Shown here piece after piece: positions 6,715 through 14,867 of a stretch of 27,405 nucleotides of DNA. The stretch comes from Christensenella sp. UBA3857 (GTDB taxonomy: Bacteria > Bacillota > Clostridia > Christensenellales > CAG-138): contig DGHD01000037.1 in NCBI GenBank assembly GCA_002392505.1, forward strand, positions 47,606-75,010. The letters run 5' to 3'. The position numbers and the translations under genes are program-made. The first letter of the stretch is position 1; each line of letters begins with the position of its first letter. The notes below the pieces were generated by a model. The model searched no databases, was not told where the DNA came from, and was given only the letters and a program-made list of their open reading frames with translations.

Positions 6715-9078
6715 ATGAGCCGCGGATTGAAAAAGGGCATTGAAAAGCTCTTTCGCAAGGGCTTCGATATGTTTATAGGCAGCGGACTTTCGCAGGAGAT
6801 GAACTCCATCGACCCCGCAAAAGCGGGACCGGAGTATTACTATTCCTCCGAGGAGCTCGTCCGTCTTGTACGCGCCGCCGCCGCGGAGGGCTGCGTGCTG
6901 CTTGAAAACGACGGCGCTCTGCCCCTTGCAAAAGACGAGCCCGCCGCTGTTTTCGGGCGCTGCCAGTACGACTGGTTTTTCGTCGGCTACGGTTCAGGCG
7001 GCGACGTGCATGCCCCCTACAAGATCGGCTTGATCGACGGCATGAAGAACGCCGGCGCGGCGTTTTACGCCCCCCTCGCGGAGGAGTATCTGCGCCTCGT
7101 CTCGTCGGACAAATACAGGGCCGACCACGGCTGGTGGGGACATTGGCCGTTCTCGCATCCCGAGCTTGAAATCGACTCCTCGCTCATAGATAAAGCCGCG
7201 GAGGAATGCCGCACCGCGATCGTCGTTATAGGACGCGCCGCGGGCGAGGACAGGGACAACAAGCCCCTGCCCGGCAGCTGGTACCTCACCGCAGCCGAAA
7301 GGAAGCTCCTCGACCGCGTGACGGAGCGCTTCCGCCGCGTTGTCGTGATACTCAATATCGGAAGCCTTATCGACCTTTCGTGGATAAAGGAGTACGGGGA
7401 TAAGCTCTCCGCCGTGCTGATAGCCTGGCTCGGCGGGCAGGAGAGCGGGAACGCGGTCTGCGACGTGCTTTACGGCGCCGTATCCCCTTCGGGAAGGCTC
7501 CCCGCGACCGCCGCAAGGCTTGAGGATTACCCCGGCGGCGCGTTCGGCATATCGAAAAGGGCCGAATACTCCGAGGGGATATTCATGGGCTACCGGTATT
7601 TCGACCGGTTTGCGCCCGAAAAAGTCCTCTACCCCTTCCTGCACGGGCTTTCATACACCGGATTCGAATTCGTGCCGCGCTCCGTTTCGCTCGGCGAAGC
7701 GGGGCTGACCGTCCGTATTTCCGTTAAGAATACCGGCGCGCGCCCGGGCAGTACCGCCGTGCCGGTCTTCGTCCGCCCGCCCGAGGGCAGGCTCGATAAG
7801 CCCCTCCGCACGCTCGTTTCGTTCGGCAAGACCGGCGTGCTCGCGCCCGGCGCGGAGGAGGAGATCGCGCTCTCCTGCGATAAAAAAAGCCTCGCCTCGT
7901 TCGACGGGGAAAGGCATTCGTTCATTCTGGAGGCGGGGGAATACCGCGTTTACGCGGACAAAGCTTATCTCGGGAGCGCGATCGTTCCCGAAGAGGAGCT
8001 GATCGAAGTCTGCGAACCCATCGTGATCCCGTCCGCCGTGCTGAGGGAAAGGATACTCTCCCGCCTGCCGGAGCCGATCCCAGGCGTCAAGCGCAAGCTC
8101 CGCTTCGGCGACGTTCTGTCCGGCGCCGCATCCGCAGAGGAGTTCGTTTCGTCCCTCTCCGACGAGGAGCTTGCGGACATGACCCGCGGGCACGGCATGA
8201 TGAATTCCGAGCTCGGACCCGCCGGCAACGCGGGCGTGTTCGGCGGCGTGACCGAGGCGCTTAAAGCAAAGGGCGTGCCGCCCGTTTCCTGCTGCGACGG
8301 TCCCGCGGGGCTGAGGATGCAGCGCTTCTCGGCGCTGATCCCCTGCGGAACGGCGCTCGCCGCGTCCATGAACACGCGGCTTATAGAGGCGCTCCACGCA
8401 CTGCTCGGTCTTGAGATGGAGCATTTCGGCGTGGACGTAAGGCTCGCCCCGGGCATGAACCTCATGCGGCACCCCCTGTGCGGCAGGAATTTCGAGTATT
8501 TTTCGGAGGATCCCGTGCTTTCGGGGCTCACCGCCGCCGCTTGCGTGAACGGCGTACAGAGCGTCGGAAAGGCGGCGTGCCCCAAGCATTTTGCCTGCAA
8601 CAACCAGGAATACAAACGGAACGTGAGCGACTCCGCCGTATCGGAGCGCGCCCTTAGGGAGCTGTATCTCCGCAATTTCGAGATCTGCGTCAAGGCTTCC
8701 CGCCCCATGACGCTTATGACCTCCTATAATAAAGTGAACGGCGTGTGGTCGCACTACAACTACGACCTCGTCGAGACCGTGCTCCGCCGCGAGTGGGGCT
8801 TCGACGGTCTTGTCATGACCGACTGGTGGATGCAGAGCGCCCGCTCGCCCCAGTTTCGTGCGCTCAGGGACAACGCCTACCGCGTCCGCGCGGGCGTGGA
8901 CGTGCTGATGCCCGGCAACAAAAGCCACGTTTCAAGGCGCTTCATAAAGGAGAAGAGCATCCCCCGCGCCCTCAAAAAGCGCGATGGGCTGACGAGAGCG
9001 GAGCTCGAGCAGTCGGCGCTCCGCGTGGTAAGGCTTGCCGCAAGGCTGAACGGCGGCGGGTCCGGGAAAGTTCAATAA
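6715..9078 (+). CDS. Glycoside hydrolase family 3 enzyme with permuted domain order
   Basis: A 787-residue protein; GGGAGG lies 5-6 bases before ATG 6715. The usual GH3 order is reversed. The alpha/beta sandwich normally at the C-terminus comes first (about residues 45-300, EGCVLLENDGALPL to the LYPFLHGLSYTGFEF segment), then a fibronectin-III-like domain (about 310-430), then the TIM barrel (about 460-787). The barrel carries the KHFACNNQE substrate-binding segment, MTSYNKVNG, and GFDGLVMTDWW with Asp703 as likely nucleophile. Glu178 in IGRAAGEDRD is the candidate acid/base. The likely activity is a beta-glucosidase or related exo-glycosidase acting on small oligosaccharides; the specificity cannot be read. 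No signal peptide is seen, so it is likely cytoplasmic. Such permutation is known from ruminal Firmicute beta-glucosidases. Confidence 0.9.
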   Translation: MSRGLKKGIEKLFRKGFDMFIGSGLSQEMNSIDPAKAGPEYYYSSEELVRLVRAAAAEGCVLLENDGALPLAKDEPAAVFGRCQYDWFFVGYGSGGDVHAPYKIGLIDGMKNAGAAFYAPLAEEYLRLVSSDKYRADHGWWGHWPFSHPELEIDSSLIDKAAEECRTAIVVIGRAAGEDRDNKPLPGSWYLTAAERKLLDRVTERFRRVVVILNIGSLIDLSWIKEYGDKLSAVLIAWLGGQESGNAVCDVLYGAVSPSGRLPATAARLEDYPGGAFGISKRAEYSEGIFMGYRYFDRFAPEKVLYPFLHGLSYTGFEFVPRSVSLGEAGLTVRISVKNTGARPGSTAVPVFVRPPEGRLDKPLRTLVSFGKTGVLAPGAEEEIALSCDKKSLASFDGERHSFILEAGEYRVYADKAYLGSAIVPEEELIEVCEPIVIPSAVLRERILSRLPEPIPGVKRKLRFGDVLSGAASAEEFVSSLSDEELADMTRGHGMMNSELGPAGNAGVFGGVTEALKAKGVPPVSCCDGPAGLRMQRFSALIPCGTALAASMNTRLIEALHALLGLEMEHFGVDVRLAPGMNLMRHPLCGRNFEYFSEDPVLSGLTAAACVNGVQSVGKAACPKHFACNNQEYKRNVSDSAVSERALRELYLRNFEICVKASRPMTLMTSYNKVNGVWSHYNYDLVETVLRREWGFDGLVMTDWWMQSARSPQFRALRDNAYRVRAGVDVLMPGNKSHVSRRFIKEKSIPRALKKRDGLTRAELEQSALRVVRLAARLNGGGSGKVQ

Positions 9079-9093
9079 TACCTGAAATACAAT

Positions 9094-9132
9094 AGCTCTT
9101 GGGAGGCGCTTAATTCCCAAGAGCTTTTATTA
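9094..9132 (+). terminator. Terminator of the SIMPL-GH3 unit
   Basis: An 11-bp stem AGCTCTTGGGA/TCCCAAGAGCT (9094-9104 and 9115-9125) with a 10-base loop, followed by a short T-rich tail. It stands between convergent genes. Confidence 0.75.
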
Positions 9133-9156
9133 TGGAGAGTTCATTTTAAGCGGCGC

Positions 9157-10344
9157 TCATTCGTTCACGAAGAACCCCTGCGCGAGGTCTTCGTCGACAA
9201 GCTCCAGGCTTTCGCCGGGGCGAAGGGTGAGCTTCTCCCCCGCCTTCACTCTCAACAGATAGTCGGACGCGGTGAATACGCCGTCCTTTATCGTGCCGAC
9301 CGCCGCGTAGAACGGGCTTGCCTCAAGCGCCAGCTTCTTCATGGAAAGCACGAGGCAGCCGTCGGACTCCGAAATATCGAAGTACTCGTCCGGCATACGG
9401 CACTCGCCGATATCGGCTTCGTCGTCCGTTTCGACGGCGAGGGGCATGGGCGCGTCGTAAAGCCGCATTTTAAGGCAGCGCTCGATAAGGCGCTTCCTCG
9501 TGACGGCGGTCGCCGCCCTGCCGCAGTCGACCGAAACGAATTTCCTGTTGAGCTTTGCCGCCGTGACAGCGGTGGTCCCGCTCCCGCCGAAGAGGTCGAT
9601 GACGGTATCCCCCTCGCGCGAGCAGGAGAGTATTATCCTCTTCAAAAGCGCCTCGGGCTTCTGGGTGATGAAGCCGGTGCGCTCCGGATCGCGCTGATGG
9701 AGATGCTCTATATCGTCCCACACGTCGGAGGGATAGACGGGATCGTCCTCATAATAACGGTACTCCTTGCCGTTCGTCCTTATCGAATAGTAGACCCTGC
9801 CGGTCTCGTCAACGGCGCGGCGCATGTGGTTGCGCCTTTCGGGACCGCGCGGCACGCCGACCGCCTTGAGGTCGAAATACGCATCCTGCGATCTTCTGTA
9901 CATGAGTATCGTATCGTGCTTCTTCGAGAAGGCGTTCTTCGCCCTGCCGCCCGATTTATACGCCCAGATTATCTCGTTTGTGAGCCCGTCCTCGCCAAAC
10001 ACCTCGTCGCAGATCAGCCTTGCCGCGGCGCTCATGCGGTAGTCGATATGCAGGAAGAAGGTGCCGTCGTCCTTCAAAAGCTCGTACGAAAGGCGCACCG
10101 CCTCGCGGATGAGCGCAAGGTATTCGTCCCTCGGAAGGGAGTCGGTATACGCCGTCTGCTTTTTGCCGCGGCGAAACTCGAACGAGCCGCCCGTGCCGAA
10201 CGGGGGATCGATGTAGACGACCCTCGCCGAGCCGCCGTATTTTGCGGCGAGCGCGTCCTTTATGCGGCGGATATCGGCAAAATAGACCGTGCCGTCGCCG
10301 CCCATCACATTAAGCTCCGCGCCGCATTCAGTCCGTTTAAGCAT
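9157..10344 (-). CDS. Orphan site-specific DNA methyltransferase, beta class, probably N6-adenine
   Basis: A 395-residue protein. The start was set at 10344, where AGGGGG lies 7 bases upstream; a TTG eight codons earlier has no ribosome site. Motif order is beta class: catalytic DPPF (46-49) near the N-terminus and the AdoMet-binding FGGSGTT (252-258) late, with TQKPEALLKRII just before it, as in Pfam N6_N4_Mtase proteins. DPPF suggests adenine rather than cytosine modification. Residues 290-395 after motif I form an acidic extension not needed for catalysis. No restriction nuclease, specificity subunit or helicase is nearby, so it is an orphan, perhaps regulatory or host-genome methylation. 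The recognition site is unknown. A terminator just upstream (10367-10391) separates it from the DUF368 gene. Confidence 0.88.
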   Translation of the reverse strand: MLKRTECGAELNVMGGDGTVYFADIRRIKDALAAKYGGSARVVYIDPPFGTGGSFEFRRGKKQTAYTDSLPRDEYLALIREAVRLSYELLKDDGTFFLHIDYRMSAAARLICDEVFGEDGLTNEIIWAYKSGGRAKNAFSKKHDTILMYRRSQDAYFDLKAVGVPRGPERRNHMRRAVDETGRVYYSIRTNGKEYRYYEDDPVYPSDVWDDIEHLHQRDPERTGFITQKPEALLKRIILSCSREGDTVIDLFGGSGTTAVTAAKLNRKFVSVDCGRAATAVTRKRLIERCLKMRLYDAPMPLAVETDDEADIGECRMPDEYFDISESDGCLVLSMKKLALEASPFYAAVGTIKDGVFTASDYLLRVKAGEKLTLRPGESLELVDEDLAQGFFVNE

Positions 10345-10366
10345 ATTCAAACCCCCTTTTGAAGAC

Positions 10367-10391
10367 AAAAAACAGGCTGAAAAGCCTGTTT
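10367..10391 (-). terminator. Terminator of the DUF368 gene, overlapping its stop codon
   Basis: A 9-bp stem AAACAGGCT/AGCCTGTTT (10370-10378 and 10383-10391) with loop GAAA is followed on the minus strand by a T run. The stem's 5' arm includes the TAA stop. Confidence 0.8.
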
Positions 10392-11304
10392 ATTCCGATT
10401 TATACCTCATGAATTTTTCAGTCGAAAGGCTCAGCAGGCAGCCCCCTGCAAGGAGCGCCGCCCAGATGACCGCCTTCCACCATGCGAAGCGGAAGGTGGG
10501 ATCGCCGGCAAGCGTGACGACCTCCTGCACGATACAGCCGAGCGTAGTCGCGACGACGACGCCGAATATCACGTAATACGCGGGACCGTGATGCTTTTCG
10601 ATGACCTTCTTGACGAGCAGCAGCGCCGGCACCGCGACTATCGCCATGCCGATCACGCCGAACAGCATATAAGGCGCCGTCCCGAAGGACGCCCTTACGC
10701 ACTCCCAGAAGGGCTTATCAAGCTCCGCCGCAGCAATGAAGAGCTTGGGCGGAGCGGTGAACACGGCAAGGAAGCTCTCGTAAACGCCGAGGTTCAGCAG
10801 TATGAACGAGATGCTCACGCCGGGGAGCAGCACGCCGCACATGATGATCGCGCCGCTTATCATGGCAAGGTACCAGTTGATCGCCCTCTCCGCGCCGGCG
10901 TTGGTGACGAGTCCGAGCACTATGAGCCCGAACGCGAGCACGAAGCCGGGTATCGCCCAGAAGGGATAGCTCTTCTTAAAGCCCTTTTCGTTGCATTCGC
11001 GAAGCAGCGCGGGCATCGAGCCGACGACGAGCCCTATGAAAACGCAGAGCACCGCCGTTCGGAAATCCACGAAAAGCCAATCCAGAAGGAACATGAACAC
11101 CAAAAATCCCAGCGCGCCGCCGAGTGCCAGCGGGAGCAGGAACCTGAAGTTCTTCCCGGGCGCCTTGAAAAAGCCCGTCACCGCGTCGATCGCGGGCTTG
11201 TAAAGCCCCATCGAAACGGCGAGGATGCCGCCCGAGAAGCCCGGCATTATCGCACCTATGCCGATCACTATGCCGGCTATGAACCTTTTGAAGAATGAAT
11301 CCAT
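10390..11304 (-). CDS. DUF368 membrane protein, putative polyprenyl-phosphate transporter (PopT/UptA type)
   Basis: A 304-residue polytopic protein with about 8-9 hydrophobic segments; AAGGA precedes the ATG by 6 bases. The two halves repeat the family signature: GIGAIMPGFSGGILAVSMGLY near the N-terminus and GVLLPGVSISFILLNLGVYE near residue 165, which point to an inverted-repeat transporter fold. DUF368 proteins were recently shown to recycle undecaprenyl phosphate across the cytoplasmic membrane (named PopT). That role is assumed here by family. It carries its own extended -10 promoter (11341-11349) and terminator, so it is monocistronic. It complements MurG, encoded at 22956, in the cell-wall lipid cycle, but the two are not linked. 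Confidence 0.88.
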   Translation of the reverse strand: MDSFFKRFIAGIVIGIGAIMPGFSGGILAVSMGLYKPAIDAVTGFFKAPGKNFRFLLPLALGGALGFLVFMFLLDWLFVDFRTAVLCVFIGLVVGSMPALLRECNEKGFKKSYPFWAIPGFVLAFGLIVLGLVTNAGAERAINWYLAMISGAIIMCGVLLPGVSISFILLNLGVYESFLAVFTAPPKLFIAAAELDKPFWECVRASFGTAPYMLFGVIGMAIVAVPALLLVKKVIEKHHGPAYYVIFGVVVATTLGCIVQEVVTLAGDPTFRFAWWKAVIWAALLAGGCLLSLSTEKFMRYKSE

Positions 11305-11340
11305 CTGTTTTCCTTCGGCGCCGGATAAGCGCCGGATCGT

Positions 11341-11349
11341 ATTATATCA
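11341..11349 (-). promoter_or_regulatory. Extended -10 promoter of the DUF368 gene
   Basis: Minus strand TGATATAAT (TG-n-TATAAT) at 11341-11349 has no good -35 box. The leader is about 30 bases, holding a GC-rich CCGGCGC repeat. Confidence 0.5.
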
Positions 11350-11394
11350 CATTCCGTGCCGAAAGGGAATACGCCAAAAGCTTTTTAAGGCGGT

Positions 11395-12639
11395 TCACCT
11401 TGAAGTCCTGTTCAGGCGGAACCGCATAAACAGCTCCGTTCCGTTCTCGCCGCTTACCGTAAGCGTGCCGCCCGCCCTTTGAGCGATCGCGTCGAGCCCC
11501 ATGGCGTTCACGGCGCTTTCGGGGAGCCTTGCGAACGTCGAGAACACTATCTCGTAAACCCAGGTGCCCTCGCGGATCTCCATGGAATGCTTCTCGTCGG
11601 GCGCGTATCGGAGCGCGGCGGTAATATAGCCCGCTGCTGCGTCGAGCGCGGCTTCCCTCAATTCGCTGTCCCTCGGGAGACTGCCCTTCGCCTCGAGCTC
11701 GAGCCCGAGCCTTGACGCCGCTTCCGTCATGCAAGCCGCAAAGCCCGCATCCCCGCTCCCTTTGGAGGTATCGAAAAGCGCGAGCGCCGAAAGCACAGCT
11801 TCCCGTGCGGAAGCCTTCTCTTCCTCTCCGCAGTCCCCGGCAGCCGCTTCGCAAAGCTTCAGCGCCTCGGAAAGCGCTTCATACGCCCCCTCGCGTGAGG
11901 CGAGCGCGCGCCCGGCTGTCACGAACGAGACCGCCTCCCTGCCCGCGTTCGCTAACGCGGCGGTAAGGCTCTCAAGCTCCGCATCGGCGCGGTTCACGGA
12001 CTCGTTAAGCTCGTATTCCTTCGAGACCTCCCTTGCGATTATGCAGCGCACCGCCTTCTTTTCGGGAGCGTCCGTATTCGCGGTGACGACCCTGCCGTCC
12101 GAAAGCCGTATGAGTCCGTCGTCGTCCTCGCGGTCGTAAAGCAGCTTCAGAAGCGAATACCCGTTCAGCGGCACGTGATCGAAGAGCTCGTAGCAAAGCT
12201 CCTCCATCGCGCGGTTCATGACGAGCACTTCGCCGTCCTCGCGGCAGCAGCATACGCCCGAATCCATCGAATCGAGCCCCTCGAGCACGGCGTATTCGCC
12301 CGCGCGCCCCATGAATGCGGATACCGCAAGCCTCAGGAAGAACGCCGCGGCGGCGAGCATTACGACGCCCGCGCCCGCGACGGCGAGCCACGGGAGCGAA
12401 CCGACGAGGCGGACGAGCCCGGTCGTCTCCTCCCCCTTTGCGGCGGCGGAATTTATAGCGGTCAGCGCGTACCAAATAACGAGCGCGGCTGCGGCAAACG
12501 GGATATAGAGCGCCGCCTTCCACGCCTTTTTGCCGCGTACGCGGAGAATGATCACGGCAGCGCAAGCCAATGCGATGAGCGTGAACGCCGCGGCAAAAAG
12601 CCCGCGGGGGATCTCGGAAAGGGAGATATAAGCCGTCAT
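11395..12639 (-). CDS. Degenerate sensor-kinase-like membrane protein (TM + PAS-like + vestigial ATPase-like)
   Basis: A 414-residue protein. Its ATG (12639) overlaps the upstream gene's TGA by four bases, so translation is coupled. Three TM segments lie at about 13-33, 41-60 and 84-105. A PAS-like region (about 115-205) contains LDSMDSGVCCCREDGEVLVMN and LSDGRVVTANTD. Then comes a helical Ala/Glu-rich region, and the C-terminus (about 330-410) resembles a histidine-kinase ATPase tail (MGLDAIAQRAGGTLTVSGENG, then FMRFRL), as in GLxxIxxRv-type kinases. No H-box histidine is visible in the helical region; the only cytosolic His residues lie in the PAS part and near the C-terminus. It may act as a pseudokinase or sensor partner. 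The family resemblance is moderate and the function unknown. Confidence 0.7.
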   Translation of the reverse strand: MTAYISLSEIPRGLFAAAFTLIALACAAVIILRVRGKKAWKAALYIPFAAAALVIWYALTAINSAAAKGEETTGLVRLVGSLPWLAVAGAGVVMLAAAAFFLRLAVSAFMGRAGEYAVLEGLDSMDSGVCCCREDGEVLVMNRAMEELCYELFDHVPLNGYSLLKLLYDREDDDGLIRLSDGRVVTANTDAPEKKAVRCIIAREVSKEYELNESVNRADAELESLTAALANAGREAVSFVTAGRALASREGAYEALSEALKLCEAAAGDCGEEEKASAREAVLSALALFDTSKGSGDAGFAACMTEAASRLGLELEAKGSLPRDSELREAALDAAAGYITAALRYAPDEKHSMEIREGTWVYEIVFSTFARLPESAVNAMGLDAIAQRAGGTLTVSGENGTELFMRFRLNRTSR

Positions 12640-14267
12640 GCCCTGTCACCGCCCTTCCATATCCTCACGTTCATCGTAAGGCGTTCGCCCTCCTGCGAGG
12701 AATTGACCGAAAGCCCTCTCTTTTTGACGAGGAACAGCCCCGATGAAACGGGCGGTTCCAGCACTATTTTCATCGTGACGCGGTCGGAGCCGCAGCCAAC
12801 CTCCGCATCGACGCGCCGGAGCTTCCCCGGCGCGGAGGCGGCGATCTCCTCGAAGAACGCGAAGGAGTCGAGTATCACCTTTGATTCAAGGCTGCCCTCG
12901 CCGTTATACTTTATTTCGGCGTCCGCTCCGCAGAGCCTCAGCAGGCGCGCGGTCTCGTCCAGCGCCTCCTTAAGATCGGAGAAGGCGAGCTTCCCGTCCT
13001 TTTCGGCAAAGCGCATTTTGCGCCTTGACTCCATGTATCCGCCGAGAAGACACGCGAGCGCGGTATCGCCGCCGGACTTTTCCTCGCCTTCAAGAAGCCT
13101 TGCGAGCCCCTCCGCCTCGGGAGCGAGCTCCTCCGACAGCGCGTCGTAGATGAGCGTTCCGGCTTCCGCCTCGAGCCGCTCCTTCCTTATTGCGCTCATG
13201 CGCTCGTAAAGCGCGCGGTCCGCCGTGAGCTTTTCCTCCGTCCTTTCGAGATAGCCGCCCGCTTCGTTCAAAAAAGTCCTGTCCTCAACTGAGAAAAACC
13301 TGCCTCCCCTGACCGGTGTGACGGTGACGCAGGTGCTTTTGTCGGGGAAATACTCACCCTCTACCGGCGCTGCGGCGGCGTCCATGATCGTGGGAGCATC
13401 CGCTCCCGCGGCGGCGAAAGCGAGCCCGCCCGCCCTGTTAAGCACGGCGGCGTTTAGCGGCGAATCCTCAAACAGCTCGCCGCAGCCGGAGGCGGTCCTG
13501 ACGAGTCCCAGCTCGATACAGCACTCCGCAAACGCGGCGGCGGTGAACACGCCCACGTCCGCCGGGCGGATGATATCCGTGCCGCCTATCCTGATCACCT
13601 GCGGGGCGGCGATGTAAGCCGCAAAGAACACCGCGCCGGGGATGAGCGGTATGACGAGCGCCCACACGGGCTTTTTCAGCGCGAGCGCAGCCCTTGCGGC
13701 GAGCACGGCGGAGGCGAGGCACAGCGCCGCGCACCACGCCGCGTGGAGATAAAACAACGGGCCCGGCGCGTAATCGCCGTCCGACAAAAGCCCGCCCGCG
13801 GGGTCCTTCATTGCGAGGAAATGGAGCCCGTTCGTCACGAAGCCGAGCGCGAGGAGCGCGAGCGGCGCGTACAGTATGCGAAGCTTCCCCGGTCCTCGGT
13901 CGAAGCCGACGCCCTGAGAATTGGTGAAGAAAAGGAGCGCGAGCGGCGCCGCCATAACGGGTATGAACGAGACGTATTTAAGGGGCAGGCGCGTATCCTG
14001 CCCGGCGCAGAACCAGCGCGTCCTGGCAAGCTCCAAAAGATAGAACGCGACGAACGACAGCCCCATCAGAAGGAGCGACCGGCGCGCGGTCTTTGCGGCG
14101 ACGCGCTCGAACACGGTGAGTATCCACTCAAGAAGAAGCGCCGCGCACGCTATGAACGTTACGGGATCCGCCGCCTGCGACCCGCGAAGCAGCGCCCGCA
14201 CGAGTATTATCGCCGCCGCGCCGGCGCCGAATACTATTATGTTCCTTCTCGATCCGGAGGAAAGCAT
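12636..14267 (-). CDS. 7TM-type sensor-kinase-like membrane protein lacking a phospho-acceptor histidine
   Basis: A 543-residue protein. About seven TM helices fill residues 8-222, like the HisKA_7TM sensor input module. They are followed by a PAS-like cytosolic region (about 245-335), a coiled region (about 338-420) and a vestigial ATPase-like end (about 430-543, with AVLNR, SFAFFEEIAASAPG and LFLVKKRGLSVN segments). The whole cytosolic part contains no histidine, so no His-to-Asp phosphotransfer is possible from it alone. The ribosome site is weak (AAAGGA 12 bases upstream). A possible -10 sequence (TAAAAT, 14301-14306) lies upstream without a clear -35. It is coupled by a TGA/ATG overlap to the second kinase-like gene; no response regulator follows. 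A joint sensory complex is inference. Confidence 0.7.
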   Translation of the reverse strand: MLSSGSRRNIIVFGAGAAAIILVRALLRGSQAADPVTFIACAALLLEWILTVFERVAAKTARRSLLLMGLSFVAFYLLELARTRWFCAGQDTRLPLKYVSFIPVMAAPLALLFFTNSQGVGFDRGPGKLRILYAPLALLALGFVTNGLHFLAMKDPAGGLLSDGDYAPGPLFYLHAAWCAALCLASAVLAARAALALKKPVWALVIPLIPGAVFFAAYIAAPQVIRIGGTDIIRPADVGVFTAAAFAECCIELGLVRTASGCGELFEDSPLNAAVLNRAGGLAFAAAGADAPTIMDAAAAPVEGEYFPDKSTCVTVTPVRGGRFFSVEDRTFLNEAGGYLERTEEKLTADRALYERMSAIRKERLEAEAGTLIYDALSEELAPEAEGLARLLEGEEKSGGDTALACLLGGYMESRRKMRFAEKDGKLAFSDLKEALDETARLLRLCGADAEIKYNGEGSLESKVILDSFAFFEEIAASAPGKLRRVDAEVGCGSDRVTMKIVLEPPVSSGLFLVKKRGLSVNSSQEGERLTMNVRIWKGGDRA

Positions 14268-14366
14268 TTATCGGTAAGGTCCTTTCACTTTACTGTCTGT
14301 ATTTTACACCATTTTCCGTCTCAAGTCGACAAAAAAAAGCGTTATCGGGAAAAAACTTGACGGAAT

Positions 14367-14427
14367 AAAAATATATTTTTAAAACCCTGTCCCATTTTTG
14401 CGTTTCGCGCGTTGTATATATAGAAGG
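14367..14427 (+). repeat. 61-bp direct repeat, copy 1
   Basis: It begins AAAAATATATTTTT, contains CCTGTCCCATTTT and TTTCGCG, and ends TTGTATATATAGA plus a G-rich tail. It matches 14462-14522 with about 5 mismatches. It lies in a 323-bp gene-free stretch (14268-14590) that holds these repeats and the promoter at 14549. A small IR-free spacer of 34 bp with TTATCGGGA-type sequence precedes copy 2, and a similar TTATCGGGA precedes copy 1 (14342), so the tandem unit may be longer. No gene is seen. Confidence 0.75.
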
Positions 14428-14461
14428 GTTTATCGGGACGAGTCCGGGGATAACGTCGGCA

Positions 14462-14522
14462 AAAAATATATTTTTATAATCCTGTCCCATTTTGGCGTTT
14501 CGCGTGTTGTATATATAGAGGG
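14462..14522 (+). repeat. 61-bp direct repeat, copy 2
   Basis: The second copy, 95 bp from the first. Differences are at single bases (for example TTTTTG against TTTTGG, CGCGCG against CGCGTG). The role is unknown: possible regulator sites, or a short dispersed element in tandem. Confidence 0.75.
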
Positions 14523-14548
14523 AGTTATAAAACTGACGATCTTTTCGG

Positions 14549-14576
14549 TTGACATCTGTTTTGCAGGTGTTATCAT
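14549..14576 (+). promoter_or_regulatory. Promoter of the WDPWDN islet
   Basis: TTGACA (14549-14554), 16 bases, TATCAT (14571-14576). The predicted start, near 14583, leaves almost no leader before the small ORF's AAAGGA at 14585. Confidence 0.55.
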
Positions 14577-14590
14577 ATATAGCGAAAGGA

Positions 14591-14854
14591 ATGATGCACA
14601 AAAGCTATCTGCCTCGCGGACGATATGAAGAACCGGTATCGTGCGCTGTCATCCCACAAAAGCAGTTCACTCAGGATGTGAAAAAATGAAGAGATGCTGT
14701 AGTTTTCAAATACATGATCGAAAACCCTAATGTTTACGTAATATGGGACCCGTGGGATAACAGCGATAATGAGATAACGCTTAATGAAGCTAATTGCTTT
14801 TTATACAAAAACGAATCATTATATATGGTGACTCACTTATATATATGTCATTGA
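14591..14854 (+). pseudogene. Interrupted small ORF carrying the IWDPWDNS motif (copy A)
   Basis: The frame begins ATGATG after AAAGGA at 14585-14590 (spacing nil to the first ATG, 3 bases to the second) and codes 32 residues (MMHKSYLPRGRYEEPV to FTQDVKK), then a TGA at 14687-14689. The same frame continues without break for 54 codons to a TGA at 14852-14854, giving RDAVVFKYMIENPNVYVIWD then PWDNSDNEITL and a hydrophilic end. It could be one broken gene, or a 32-codon ORF followed by a remnant. The second stop TGA overlaps the GAGG ribosome site of the next gene. The C-terminal part is homologous to 15940-16104 (copy B). I do not recognise the family. Confidence 0.55.
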
Positions 14855-14867
14855 GGATGTATTTATA

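Noticed and set aside
14367..14522. CRISPR array
   Set aside because: Only two imperfect 61-bp copies with one spacer, and no cas gene nearby.
14290..14601. A 103-codon minus-strand frame over the 61-bp repeats
   Set aside because: Its two similar peptide stretches are merely the translated DNA repeats; no ribosome site and no homology is evident.
14687..14689. Selenocysteine at the in-frame TGA
   Set aside because: No convincing selenocysteine-insertion hairpin was seen directly downstream, and the fragment has no known redox motif.
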